From Epiperipatus broadwayi (Eukaryota > Onychophora > Udeonychophora > Euonychophora > Peripatidae): 64,000 nucleotides of DNA. Positions 1 through 60,399 of the stretch are shown one piece after another. How positions within the stretch are numbered: position 1 is the stretch's first letter; every line of letters starts with the position of its first letter. A program made the position numbers and the translations under genes. A model generated the notes under the pieces. That model was given only the letters and a program-made list of their open reading frames with translations, ran no database searches and was not told the origin of the DNA. The stretch is taken from the NCBI GenBank assembly GCA_028023455.1, contig JAQFVV010000013.1:8526411-8590410 (forward strand). Reading direction: 5' to 3'.

Positions 1-959
1 ATTTAAAAATTTCTGTCTTCTAGGTAACTTGATTGTCATGGTTGGCATTTTGTATCTACTTGATACTCGTATTCATAGTAACTTAATAATGAGATTATGT
101 AATATTTTACCTTGCTTATTGCATATATATATTTCATATATTAGTTTTGCTCTTTTCCAAATACTGATTTAGGTCAGATGTGTTTAATCTATAAGAAACC
201 AACAGTGTATTATATCAGGTTTAGTAAAATATAAAAAAAAAGTAGTAATAATCCTTATTTATTTTAGAAATAACCCTAGAAATTAATTTTAATTTAAATC
301 AAAAATTTATTTAATTAATTTTGAATTATTAGATAAAATATGATAAATCTTTATTTGGGACAGAGCATTCAAAAAAAAAAAACTGGAGTAGAAATAAATG
401 TATGTAAGACACGTAATGAATATTATTTTTAAAAATTAATAACGAAACGAGTTAAATTAAAATTTTTGCATAAGTTGAAATACAAGATCTGTTCAAGTCT
501 ATTAACCGTGAATCCAGCCACTGATAATCTTCTCAACTATTTACAATTGAAATACCTCGAATTATTAACCGCGACAGTGGAAATGATAGTTAAAAAAAAG
601 GTCAGCTTCTTTGAAATATTTTATTGCTTTCGAACTGTCTTAACCTTAATAAGATAATTATATTATGTGTGCATAGTGAAGTGTTATATTGACTTAAAAT
701 ATAAAATTTAAGTTCATAATTTTAACACATATTATATTATACATAAGCAGAGTGAAACGCTATATTAATGTCTTTGCGTGTTATGGTCTAAATAAAAGGA
801 ATTGATTATCATACCTTGAATTTATATTATAAATAATGTTCCTACATTGATTTGTTTTATTACTAAAGTAACAATGATAATTGTCAAAAACAATCATAGC
901 TAACTAAAAGAAAACTATTTTATGACTCCCATAGCCAATATTGGATTATTTGTTTGAAT
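1..959. other. AT-rich non-coding DNA
   Basis: This should lie within the ATG3 gene (downstream intron on the minus strand). It holds A-tracts and short open frames without recognisable motifs. I see no exon and no named element. Confidence 0.5.
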
Positions 960-2300
960 AATTATTCTTAGTGTTGATGCTGAATGGACGCATTAAGATA
1001 GTTTAAATTCGGAGCAATGCCTGACATAGAACATGGAATTTAGCAACTTATGAGGGATATCTTAATTGAAACTCTACATGTCATGCCTTTTAAAAATTTA
1101 CCTCGTATATTTATAGATCCTGTGTAAGAGTCTATTGATTTGGGAGCATTCATCATAAGTGGAAACAAAAGGAATATAGTCAGACTTCTGAAGTTCTGTG
1201 TTATAATAAAATAAAAAAAAACTATTTGGTTTTATGTGCTCCACATTAAGGTTTAAAAGATGTACTAGATTTATTTATTGGTGAATAGTTATTATACCTA
1301 ATATGTTGTGTAATTTAATTTAATGTTACTTGAATAAGGGTATTTTATTTTCTGAACTTATATGTGAAGTTCATGGTATGTATTTTATATCCTTAATGAT
1401 TACATATTAATTAAATTCAAGGGACTGAATTTTTAACATAGGGATCAAAAAGAATTAATTGAAGGAACAGTGCTTGCGAAGAGTTTAGGGATTCTTTGGT
1501 GACTTATAACATGTAACAACACTACATAATTTATTCCTATATGTCTTCCCAGGGTTCTGTGCCTGTACTTTTGTCATATTTATTATATTGTTATTATGCT
1601 TGCATTTTAAGCAAAGTCTACCATTATTTCAATTGTTCTTTACAATAAAGTACTTCTTCAGTTTATGTCTGAACTCATGTTGCTGGACTGCATTTTTTTG
1701 ATTTAGCAGAATCATTGAGGAGGAGGATTTTATATTTGGTTTTAAATAAATATTAATGCTACTTTATAATGCTAAATGGCATTACTTTGTGCTGGTGGTT
1801 AATCAGCAGAATAATTGTTGTCATTTTCTATATTTTGCACTTGTTTTTGCGCTGGTGGTTAATCTGCAGAACTATATGTGTAATTATGTTAGTTGCTTGA
1901 TGTTACAACCCTTTTTAAATGTAATCTTTTTTTTTTAAGTTACGTATAGGGAAAGGTATTCCATTGTAGTATGCTAAGGTATTTTAGAAATCCATATGAA
2001 GTTGGTTTCCTGTTCAAGAAGAAACCTTCTCAATTAACCTACTATTAGTTTTAGAGTTCCTAAAGTAGTTATTTTTATATTACACATTTATTAAGAAATA
2101 TATTTCTAGCTTTAGTAACTTAAGAACGCCAACTTTATCGAATTCTTTGCTGATACATATTTACATTGTTTGTTCTTTTAAAACAATGCCAATCATAATG
2201 CAGATTCATGCCCGTTAAGAAAATAATGCATATTTTGTTATGTGTTTCATAAGTTCTTTAAAACATTAATTGGACATTATTATTATTATTGTTAATTTTT
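960..2300 (+). repeat. Diverged dispersed repeat, left copy (GCTGGTGGTTAATC family)
   Basis: This stretch is similar, in the same orientation, to about 60400-61500. Shared landmarks in order are TGAACTT..ATGAAGTTCAT, a GCTTGCGAA/GCGCTTGCGGAA block, a TTTTAAGCAA block, and GAGGAGGA before two copies of GCTGGTGGTTAATC spaced about 62 bp apart (near 1791 and 1851). The same paired motif occurs near 61139 and 61200. No coding potential is evident. It could be a solo LTR or a non-autonomous element; both borders are approximate. Confidence 0.5.
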
Positions 2301-3922
2301 TTTAATCTAATATTTCAAGTAATCCGTACCATAAATATATATTTTATTAGATGTGTGAATAAATAGCAAACATTAAACCTAAGAACATATATACAAATAC
2401 ATAACTGGACTATCTGTATGCACATTTACATTTATTGTAAATAAAGTTTATTGAAATTTTGTAGTCACATGCAAACAGTACATGATTATTATATTATTCC
2501 TCTATTATAATTTGCACTCTAGAAAATTAACACACAGTACTACTATATTGAATAGTAATGAAATTACTATTACTTTAATAAGCTATTTACATATACAAAC
2601 TGAGTTAGAGAGCAATCCAGCAATCTATGAGAGAGAGAAAAAAAACATGAATTAAATCTAAGCTGTTATATAAGCTTGCCAGTGAATGAAGAAGCAAAAC
2701 TAGTGGCTTATGGTGAAGACTGATGATAAAATAGGATGTAAAGCTGTCATGTTAACATTTATATTTTTGCATTGAGAAGTTAATAATGGAAACTTATAGA
2801 TATGCGGACTATATTACTACTATTGCTGTATATGGAGATAACTAATTCCCACATGATAATGTATATTAATAACTTTCATGGGTAAAATAAACTCTATCAA
2901 TAATTATGCTGTACTGGACACCACTATGCATTTTTTTACCACCAAAAGCGACACTAGGTAGGGGTCGACATTTCGGCTGCTTTCTTGTGCTAAAAGATAA
3001 GTTGAAGTTTATTTACTTTTTTATGCGACTAATCATCTGAGATCATCGATACAAAGATTATTTGCTTGTTGTATGAAAGTGGAGAATAAATTGTGATCAA
3101 AAGAGATAGATATAACTGAATTTGGAAAGATCAGGAATTGTTAAGGTTTAGAAAGTGTTTCGTTCACCATTTTATATATAGAAGTAAAAAAAAAATTTTT
3201 TTGTTAAATGTGTGTTAATATAAGGATATTTTATAACTAAGTTGTATGTAAGATTAGGTTTGTTTTTTAGTAAGTTTGCTACTAAAGAATTTTTTAATTT
3301 AAGAAAAGAAATGAATAAACATAATGCAAATAGTCTGCATGGCCAAATTTCACATCCTATTTTTATGGGGAAAAAGTTAAAATGCTTGTACAAAACCTTT
3401 GGTCAGAATGTATGAAATTTGTGCGTATTGAGAAAACGATTCAGCTAAATTCTTACCAACAGAACAATTTAATAAAAAAAAAAACCCATTTCCAATTCAT
3501 TATTTATTTGCAGTAAACTTTGAAGTCAAATATGGATATTATGTTCTGCATGGCAATAGTGCAGCAAAAGAACAGTGAACTCAAGAACTCAAAGTCCATA
3601 ACGTAGATCAATTCTATGACTTCTGGGTAATCAAAACTGTTTATAAACTATCTATCAACAAAACTATTTGAGTATTTTTATATAAATATTATGATTAACA
3701 AGATTTGTCAACAATTTATATCAGGAATTGAAATTTTCTTAGCTGTGCAGTTTTGATCTACAAGAATATATTGCTATCGATTTCACTTAAACTACTGAAA
3801 TTCCAACTTTTAATAAGCCTTTATTAATTCAGCTAATACAAAAAATAAAAAAAAAATAAAAAAACAAGCAACCAGTAACTTATAGCAGCAGTCAATTTAA
3901 GAACAATGCTGAAAGAGCTTAC
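2301..3922. other. AT-rich intron sequence with no recognised feature
   Basis: Continuation of the ATG3 intron downstream of the 3923-3981 exon. It contains short A and T tracts only. Possible exons for the next ATG3 segment (a very acidic stretch is expected) were looked for on the minus strand and not seen. Confidence 0.5.
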
Positions 3923-50875
<46,953 letters not shown>

Positions 50876-51299
50876 CTGAAAAATAAAATTACATTAATAA
50901 ACTTAATAAATTATTAAAGAAAATTAATAATTGTTATACATTTTATCTTTGTTAAATTAATTGATAACTATTAATGAATCATTATTTTTTATATTATACT
51001 ATTCAAAACATTAGAAATATTACTTTACTTCTAAATACCAATAAGCATTCAATGATTTTCTCTCTAGCTTATATTAAGTGGCACTCTTCCATTTCTAGAA
51101 GTCATAATATAACCAACATATAATCAAGGGACATTAAGTAAAAAAAAAAACTTAAGTAAAATAATAGCTTATTGTGATGATAAAATATTCTACTTTCAAC
51201 CTGCTAAATAGAGTAGCAGTATAATGGAATATGAAAGTCCACTACTCTATTTAAAAACATTACCAAAATATTTAAAGGGTCACATTTTTAAGTTAGTAA
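50876..51299. other. AT-rich DNA upstream of the 5'-most ATG3 exon seen
   Basis: Start of the intron or flank 5' of the 50834-50875 exon. No N-terminal ATG3 exon was recognised. Confidence 0.4.
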
Positions 51300-52580
51300 T
51301 CATCCAAATTAAAAATTGCTTTGATCTTTTACCCCCACCACTGGCTAATGAAGTATTAAGTTTTATGAATATTAATTACTAAACTAAAGTCTTAATAAAT
51401 TGCATTCAAAGGATTAATCATTTTATGAATTAGCAAGAATATCACAATCATCAGCACATTATAAATTTTGAAGTCAAGAAGATGAAATTCAAATATTTTA
51501 AATTAAAAATTCCAATATCAAATCTATTTTGCATACTATTTCATTAAGTTGCCTATAAACTTTTCTAAAGACCGCAATCATAAAAATAGAATACAAATTC
51601 GGAGATCATATATAATGCCATTTAATATCAGTTTTCATTTTGAATGCCTCTCCCTTTCTCTTACTAGTAATAATGCTTTCCTTCATTTCATATTATTACA
51701 CAGAAACTATATAATATGAATAAACTTTAATTGACAACCTGCTAATTTCAAACATTGACAACAAATCTTTTCAATTAACCGAGTCAAATATCTTCATCAA
51801 AATGAAAAAAGCATTATAAGAATCATCCTTTATTCACAAGATTTTTCTGCATTTGCCTTCCACCAATTATTTTAATCTTGAAGTATATTAATTTACAATA
51901 TGTCTAACAATTTTCTCATAAAAGTACTTGACTAACATTGACTTCTTTTACATTCCAACACCTGATTAGAACATAACCAGTGTTTTATTCATAGATGCAT
52001 CTGGGTTTTTTTTACAGTGACTTTTCTGAGTAAACAAAATGTTTGAGTTGTCAAATTCAATAACAACACATCATGTAAGATCATGGAGTCAATACTATTG
52101 CTTCCAATAATATTGGACTCCAGTTTATTGCTCCTATCAATATGAAGATTAAATTCTCCAAGAAAAAAAAATTCTTTTAATGGAAATATAGCAGTAACAT
52201 TATTTAAACAAAGAATAAAACATTTTTTCTCTAAACTTTCTAATGTTGGATCATAGGCAATGAGAAAATGGAAACAAGTAATAAAGTCAATTCAAGTTTT
52301 AATATCATTAGTCTTTCATTGATATTTCTAGGAATACCAGAATAAAAGGTAACACATTAGACTCCACAACCAATACCACGCAGTTTTCATTCACTCAACA
52401 ATATGTTCTTCCCAAAAAAACCAGTCATAGGGATCTTTCTGTAAAATTTCTTTCTTTGGAAGACGAATTTACTAGCTGCAGATATCACTCTTTATTCTTG
52501 TCAACTTTGAAATATAAATGCAATATTAATAGTTCAAACAGCCTTATCTAGTATTATATATTGATTGAAAATTAAAATTT
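51300..52580 (-). pseudogene. Decayed LINE (endonuclease to RT), CFDP2-like
   Basis: Read on the minus strand. NINERLMILKLEL (about 52320) leads to FFLGEFNLHID (about 52140, matching the endonuclease LLGDFN block) and then KKTQMHL..KHW (about 51990, the WMHPRSKHW-type block). FDSVN (about 51790) corresponds to RT motif A, and CADDCDILAN (about 51445) to the FADD catalytic block. The order is right for an APE-type non-LTR retrotransposon, but many frameshifts and stops separate the blocks. The 5' end may extend to about 53200. Confidence 0.55.
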
Positions 52581-53329
52581 AAGCAATACAGAGAAACAAT
52601 AATAACGATTAATTCACATCTGCATTTGCATTCAATAAGTTTCCCTTAGAAATCCATAAACTACATTAACAATAAATTCCTTTTGATTAATTAAGCTTTG
52701 AATTCTTCAATAATTTTAAAATTGGTGAGAAAAGTTTCTTCACTCAAGCTTTCATTTCTTTTAAACTTTATGATAGTATAATTTGTTCCTTGTGTATCAT
52801 ATGATTTATCAGATATAAATTCATGTCTATCAATGCCCTAATAATTCTTACTATGGATTGGAATAATCAGTTTCCAAAAAAATGTCAAATACCCTCAAAC
52901 AAATGCATTTTTCAAAATATAGATTTCCAAGTGGTATTTGCAATAAAAATTCTCATAGCAAATTACTTTATGTGACAAGTTTGCTGATAGCTGAAAGGAG
53001 ATTCTCTGATTTCTCCTTAAAGGTACTGAGCAAGGCAAATTCCTAAATACCCACTTCATGTGTTTTTGTCATTGCAGCTGTTCTTTCTATAAGATTATTC
53101 ACATAGTAAATGAATATGGATGGTCTGCTGCCCAACATGTATTAGCCAGTATGCTGAATTTATTGGCTTTTATCATAAAGTTTAAGATCAAGAAACATCC
53201 TAGTCTTTCTTCTTAGTTGCCTGATAGTTCTTAATTGAAATATTACTTAAATTTTCTTGAAGACAGGATGAATATGTGTGTGAATAAATATTTCCTTTTT
53301 ACAGATATTTATAATCATGAGAGACAAAA

Positions 53330-56230
53330 CTAAATTATGGCCCTTATTCTACGAGACTGCAAAGTCACATGGCAGCAGTCGGCTACTGAAGGCTGAAGGT
53401 GCTAAGAATCCCTGATTATAGCAGATTCAGGTTACCATTCAATTACGACCTTTTATTTAAATATTTATAACTGCAGATCACTTTCAAGTGAAGCAGGATT
53501 GCATGAACTGGAAGAAGATGAGACATTATTGGACATTATGAACTTGGAAAAAAAGTTGAAGAGACAATTGTTTTAAAAAGTGGATATGCACTTTATTACA
53601 GAACATATATTGGAAGCACAAGCGCGATTCTTTATAAAGAAAAAGAGCAACATTGTGAGGATTGCTGGTACATCAGATAAAATGTCAGAATTAGTTATTT
53701 AAATTAATGACAAATACCAAATGCACATATTTCAGATTTATGCCTAAACAAAATCTTGTTATGAAGAAGTAGAGGATTTTTATATGGAAGTACAAAATGC
53801 TTTTATTCAGACCAAACATTTTAAAATTGTCATGGGAGATTTTAACATTAATATTGATAAATGATTGAAAGATGAAAGGGATGTGGGTAAAGTTTTTTAC
53901 TGTGGTAGAAGTAAGAGACTATGTAGACTTGTGAAGTTTTCAGAAAAAGAATCCAAATAAAAGTACAAGATAACTGGATTATATTTCGATTAATAGAAAA
54001 TACATATTTCAAGAGGGTTAAGAGTGTTGCAATGTTTTTAATAGATTCAATTCAAAAAGTGATTATTAATTAGTGAGAAGTAAGATAAGCATTAATACTA
54101 AATTAAGAGACAAAAATGTTATAATTGATATTTCTAATCTTCAGAAACATTCCAATGAAATTATATTAGAACTTACAAATTCTTTTAAAATATTAACAAA
54201 CTTGAAAGACAGTTCAGATTTGACTGAAATCAATAAGATAACTGGTATTCCATTAAGTATTACAAAAAAGATATTAGATACAAAAAAAAAAAAACAGCAA
54301 TTTGCCAGTAAATTTTTTACAGAGGCAAGAGTGTATGCTGAAAAAGGAATATGAATATTTTTTAAAATGATCCATTAAAAATTTGAATATCTAGAGTTTT
54401 GTAGAATGCTATTAAAAAGAATTAATAATGATATAATAGATATAACTGTGAAGTTGCAGGGAAAATTAAGAGAATAAAAGTTTCAAAATTTCAAAACAAC
54501 ATCTTGGTATTGGAAGAAAAGTTATTTAAGTATAAGAAAAGATGGAACTATTACTAAAAAGAGAGATAATATCATGAAATGTGTGGAACAGTTTTTTTAA
54601 AGAATACAAAAACAAAGTATTCCTTACAATTATTTTGCCTTCTGAATTGCCCAGCATTTTGAATGAAGAAGTGAGATATGAAATTGATCAAGAATAGAGA
54701 AGCTCCAGAAATTGGCATTATAATTGAAATCTTAAAAGAAGCAGGTGAAGAAAAAAAAACCCATTACTAACAAAATTATATACCAAATGTCTAGATAATA
54801 TAGATGATTGGAAAAATGAACTAATAGTATTAATATTTAAAAAGATTATAAAGAAGATATTAGAAATTACAGATCTATCAATCTTCTATTAATTCTATAT
54901 AAAATCTTCATCAAGCTAATTATAACTTGTTTAGAGCAAATTTTGGATTTAAACAAACTAAAAGTGATTTTAGCACAGTGAATCAGATTAAAGTATTGGG
55001 ATAAATTATAAACACAGCAAAACTCTCTATATGTATTACCATTCAGTGCAAGCCAGAGTAATCAATGGATGCAAGAAGGTTTGTGCAGATGGAGATTTTA
55101 TGCACAAGCCCCCTGGCATCCATTGATTACTCTGGCTTGCATTGAGTGGAAATACGTATAGAGAGTTTTGCCTGTTTTTAATAACAGTTTTGAGCAAACA
55201 TAAGAAATGGTGATCATGTGATGTTTATTGAGATAAATTATACAAAGATTCAATGAATAAGTATTGCCATTATATTTTGGATTTGTAGATTATGAAATGG
55301 CATTTCATTCTATATCTCTACAATAATTAAAGCATTGACTTATCAAGATATAACACTGAATATTGTTATATTATAAAGAATATATATCAAAACACCACAA
55401 TGATTAGACTGAATGATTATACTAAGAAGATTAACATTTAAAAGGGTATACAACAGGATGATTTTATATCTCCAAAACTTTTTATAATAGTTTTATAAGA
55501 AGTGTTTTGTGAATTAATATGGGAACTAAAGGGAAAAGAGTAAAAAGAAATTATTTAAATCATTTAGATTTTGCAAATGATGTGGGTGTTTTTGCAAATA
55601 ATGCTTTAGAGCTTCTGGTAATGTTACAAGAGTTAGCAGATAAAAATAAAAAAGTAGGTCTAAAAATAAATATTAAAAAGATTAAAATAATGTGTTCAAT
55701 GAATTTTCTCAGAAAAAAATAAAGATTAACAATCATGAATTAGAAAAAGTTAACAACTGTAAATACCTTGATCAGATTATTAATACAGATGGAAACCTTA
55801 TGGATGAAATTAATCATAGGAATGCTTTTGGTAGAAATAATATTAAAAAAAATATATGCCTAAGTGTTTGAAAAAGATTTTTAGTAGATGTGTTATCTTA
55901 TGAATTCAAGTTTAAACACTTAATATTAAGAGCAATTCAGACCACTTAGTGAAAAATAGAGGAATGTATGTTAAGAGTGACAAGAAAAGATTGCAAATGG
56001 GGCACATGAGTGAGAGAACAAACATGTATTAGCAACAATATTGAAAGAATTAAGAGACCGAAATGGAGTTGTACTGAACATATTGTTAGAAGAGATAAAT
56101 AATAAATTGGCAAGTGAATTCTTAAACTGATTAGAAAGACATGTGAAATGGGTGCATGAAATAAGAAAGTTTGTAGGTGTGTTATAGAAAAGAAAAGCTA
56201 GAAATCAGAGAAAGGGGACGAAAGTGATAA
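53330..56230 (+). pseudogene. RTE/BovB-type LINE, nearly full length but broken
   Basis: Plus-strand blocks occur in the expected order. IVRIAGTSDKMSELVI and HIFQIYA (53650-53740) lead to FKIVMGDFNI (about 53820, endonuclease). A linker with an open stretch (54073-54354) follows, then SDFSTVNQIKVL (about 54966). After a 221-bp hairpin insertion comes PLYFGFVDYEMAF (about 55268, RT motif A) and HLDFANDVGVFANN (55559-55600, RT motif C). GLKINIKKIKIM follows, and a C-terminal R.RNQRKG-like end lies near 56200. The catalytic FADD is FAND here. Many stops and frameshifts; it ends in a GATAATGATGAA tail. Confidence 0.85.
55011..55231 (+). mobile_element. Hairpin-plus-tail element, copy 2 (inside the LINE)
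   Basis: Flanked by a perfect 11-bp duplication GATAAATTATA (55000-55010 and 55232-55242) that the LINE reading frame shows to be single-copy originally. Arms of about 72 nt (GCAAAACTCTCTAT..GGTTTGTGCA and complement) match copy 1, but the arm centre found in copy 1 is deleted here. A ~52-nt tail (TTAATAACAGTTTTGAGCAA..GGTGATCATGTGATG) matches the tail of copy 1. Confidence 0.85.
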
Positions 56231-57705
56231 TGATGAAATTGATTTATTGGTTTAATATTGCTCTAATTTTTGTAAACTAATTAGTTATATTTATAATGTC
56301 ATATATGAGTTTAAAATTTCTATTCCTAATCATGCTTATTTAAAATCTTTCTTAAATAAAAATCCCATTCCTTATGATTAATACATTTTATAAGATGTTA
56401 ATAATAACAATTAATAATAGTAAAAAGATAAAACAGCCTTTTTAATAAGATATCTCACTGTAAGAAAAGGTCTCTTCAACAGTTCCATCCAAGAGAAACA
56501 ATGATAAAAAAGACAGTATTTACTTATTTTTTCCAATTGTCAGGTGATGAATGTTAGATGGATAACTGAATTGGATATGGTCTAACTATTTGTGAAAAAA
56601 TCCTATCTCTTGAAATTTTTTTTACTTGATCTAGATTTAAATACCAACCTGGGGGCATAGCAGTCGTGCACTATCTCTGCAGTCTCTTCTCATAATAATA
56701 TCATTCTTTAAATTCAAATTTATATTCTTATAAATATGTTGATCACAAGTGTAAAATATTATTATTAATCCTAATTTATGCATCTTATTATTATAAGAAC
56801 ATTCAGTAAAATTTATGGTATAGTTCTAAATCTTGAAAGTAATAATAATACAATAGCAAACTAACACCAATAGTGATCATGTATTATTATTTGATTATAG
56901 CACTCCAATGTCTGGTTAATTATTTGCTCAAGTATGTTATTAATCACAAGCAGGACTCTAAAAAATAAAATATATATTTTTCTTTTGATATTTTTTGAGA
57001 CATTAGTTTATTTTAATAATTAACTTATTTTTCTTTATTTAGGAGTCTGAATTTTCAAGAAAGTAAATGGAAGAATATTACAAATTTTGTTGTTTAGTAT
57101 GACGGCTCACATATATTTAAATCACCTCATTTATCTCTAAGTTTATTAAGTTTCCTGTAATTATTTTGCATATGTACATACATAAGCACAACGAAGTGGT
57201 GTCTTTCTTACCTTTATATTATAAAGCTGAGTGCACTTTTGGTCGCGAGCTGTCAATCTTGACAATTTCTGAATTACAAAATTGTTTAAAAATCCTTCAA
57301 GCTTAATTTTAAAAAAATCACTGCTACTTTTTAGCTAGATAAGTATTTGATTAATATTTAGAAGAATATAATTGAAATTAGTATCTGAAAAGAATTATTA
57401 TTCCAAATTTATTAAAAGACTCTTAATATCAAATTATTCAAAGAATGTATTAAACCTTTTTCAATCAATACAATAATTTGTCAATAACTATGAAGAATAA
57501 AGTAACAATTTTATCAATAGGATGGACAAAAACACAAATAATGTTATATTTAGACCAGATGATAGTTCTAATAATGGATAAACATTTGCACTAATAGTTA
57601 AAAAAAAAAAAACCTAAGGTTTATCACAAATAAAAAATGTTAAAAAATTAAATCATATGATGAAAATTCTAAAATTAAAATTATATCAAGAAAAAATTAG
57701 TAAGT
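56231..57705. other. AT-rich DNA, one orphan exon-like stretch
   Basis: Mostly featureless. On the minus strand 57212-57268 is a 57-nt open stretch with good splice-like borders (see findings). It is not assigned to a gene. Confidence 0.4.
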
Positions 57706-57790
57706 AATCAAATGGTTTATTGCTCAAAAGATCTGAGCACTAAAAATAACTAAATCTGGGTACCATGGATCTGTAGTCCGCAGATCACAT
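57706..57790 (+). repeat. Short tRNA-like repeat fragment
   Basis: AATGGTTTATTGCTCAAAAG, GATCTGAGCAC and later ACCATGGATC. It shares its first half with the 15835 and 36605 fragments; the second half is more diverged. Confidence 0.35.
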
Positions 57791-59894
57791 CACATAGAAT
57801 AAAACTAGACTAAGAAACAAGTATTATAGACAAGTAATAACCATTAGATCCTAGCAGAAATTTAGAATAACTCCCATAACATAGTTTACTTTTGGCATAT
57901 TTAAAAAAAATGTATACTAGATTTTCTTCTCAAATACAGTTTTATCAATCAATATGATTCTATAATCAAACTATTGATACATTTGGTTACTGGTAATCAT
58001 TTAAACACATTTTTAATTGAGAGAAATGATTTGTTCCAAAGTTAATTCTTTAGCACCCTGAGAAATTTAGTTTAAAAATGAAAGTGGCAATTTTTAGAGC
58101 ATTAATTGAAGGACACCAGTGTGTTTAACCTGTTACATGATCTACATAACAATCTGACAAATAATAAATGAATAAAAAAAATTTAATAATCTCTTCATAT
58201 CCATCAGATAAGTAAAAAAAGTATCCTTGTGAATGAAGATATTATTTCCATACAAGACAAAAATCATATCAGTCCTAATTAAGAACTTCTGAAATAATTC
58301 AATTAATATCATTTACAACCTTTTCTATCATAACTTTAATAACTCAGCTTTTAAATGCACTCTTGCCATGAGCTGTTAGTATAGTCATAAGGTTGGCAGA
58401 ATGGAGACAATTTTTGTATCAATATAGGACTGAGAAAATGAAATAAGTCTCAAGCAGACTAACTAAAAGCACTTGTTTGTTCTTTTTATTCTGGTACTTA
58501 AAATATCTCACTCTCACAAGCAAATAATCATATTAAAAATAAATGAAGATTTGAAAATATTTAGTTCTTATTCTTTGCCAGAAAATGCACATGTAATACA
58601 ATAAATTCAGCACTCTCTTAGGATCAAGTATATAATTATATTTGAGATAATAGGAATTAAAAAAAAAAAATTCTGGAAGAAAGTGAGGCTTAGTTTCTTT
58701 ATCCATTAGTTTCTTTAGTCAAAAGTGTTGGCAAACTGATTTACTATATGATGTCATAAAATAAATAGAAATTGTCCCCGATTTTGGATAAACTGATGTC
58801 ATATCATATTAAGATGAATGCTAATAATATAATGAAGAGCAAAATAAAGATTAGTGTTAACAAAATTGAAGTCACATGATTCATATATGATCAACTATAC
58901 AACAACTAATGGATTTTTTGCTGTATGTATATTACTAACTTGTGCAAAAATTGTGTTGATGCTGCATTGAAAGATTAAATATGGTAAAATGTTTGTTTGA
59001 TTGCAAATAAATTAAAGTTTGAAAATCATACAAGTCATATTAATGATACATATTGTAACAGTAGCTAGGTTTGAATACGGGTAGTAAAGGAAGTAAAAGG
59101 CAATAAATGATTACAAAAGAGTGTTTATTGTGATTGTTATTATGGGTTAAATTAATAGATGCAAGAAAATTTATAGATATATATTCGAACCCTGTTATAA
59201 AAGACTGTGAGTGAAATACATTAACCATTTAAAGACATGAACATACATATATAAACTGTAACCATATATTTTAGTATAAAATATAATAATTGATGTAACT
59301 AATATAAAAATTTCTCTTTCTTCTTTTGGTGATTTGATTGGCTTGATTTGTACTTTGAACAGATTACTCTCTTATATTATTTTAATAGATTTAAATTTGC
59401 TTCATTCCATATACTAACTCACATCAAAATGTTTAACTTTTTAAAAATTTGACAACACATTAAAATTTGGTAAAATAGTATTGAAAATAATGTTTTATTT
59501 TTATTTGTTTAAAATGATCTTAAATTATTATTTCCATTGAATTAAAAAACCATTTGTTCAATTAAAATTAATTATTAAAAATAAATACGGTAATTACGTA
59601 TGCGTCTCAATGTAAAAAAAGAAAAGAGCGCGAATTTAAGGGATCATCGTCTGTTAGTTTGCTTTTGGAGGGAGAAAGAAAAGAAAATGGTAAAGGCAAA
59701 TGGTGTAAATTTGATAAGCTTATTTTAAAATAGTTAATAAGTAAACAGATTACCACAAAATTTGCTATAAACGTAAATATAACATAGTGGTAATTAATTA
59801 TAAGATGAATTGCTAAATTTAAAAGTCTGTTCAAGTCGGCTGGCCAAGTGGATCGAATCACCGGTAATAAATTTTCCAATATTACATTTTTAAA
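57791..59894. other. AT-rich DNA, no supported gene
   Basis: The segment 59600-59890 is slightly less AT-rich and could be promoter-proximal for the possible exon at 59895. There is no TATA-like element or other promoter signal I can separate from background. Confidence 0.35.
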
Positions 59895-59944
59895 ATGTCG
59901 GAGCTTCCCAGTTTAAATTTAAAAGAATTAAATACAAGATTTTG
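59895..59944 (+). CDS. Possible first coding exon of an unidentified plus-strand gene
   Basis: AAAATG opens a 16-codon stretch MSELPSLNLKELNTRF, ending in phase 2 at TTTTG|GTATGT, a fair donor site. The start context (AAA before ATG) is favourable, and the codons are less AT-skewed than the surroundings. I do not recognise the protein and could not identify a following exon in 59950-64000. It could be chance. It would be divergent from ATG3. Confidence 0.25.
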
Positions 59945-60399
59945 GTATGTTTTGAAATATTTATTATTCTACAATTTGGAAAAATTAAATAAGTATTTTA
60001 ATTACAGAAGTTTTATGAATATGAAAATTTGTTTTTTTTTAAAAAAGAAGAAGTTTAAGTTAAAGTAAAACGTTAAAGTTATCAACATATTTTAATATTT
60101 CCATTTTTTAATTCTAATAAAATATAATATTGATTGATATTTAACTTTACAATGCCAGTAATATTTGCTAGTTAATTTGTTTAACATTTGGATAATAAAC
60201 ATTCTTCAAATAATTAATCAAAGCTATTTTATAATTGTATCGTCAGTTTGAAATGAATAAATTAATTGCTGTAATTAGTATTCCGGGATTAACGCGTGGA
60301 TAAATAAATACTTGCATGGATGTGATAAACTTGGAACACTTTTAATAGAGAAATGTAGAGATTAATAACTTTATGAAAAACATTTTCATTTAAATTCTG

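Noticed and set aside
1756-1938. 60-codon open frame on the plus strand
   Set aside because: It runs through the repeated GCTGGTGGTTAATC boxes, and the homologous copy at 61100-61300 does not keep a comparable frame.
52080-52100. VLTP-like codons on the minus strand as a candidate ATG3 N-terminal exon
   Set aside because: It is followed by a stop instead of a donor site and lies inside the decayed LINE endonuclease region.
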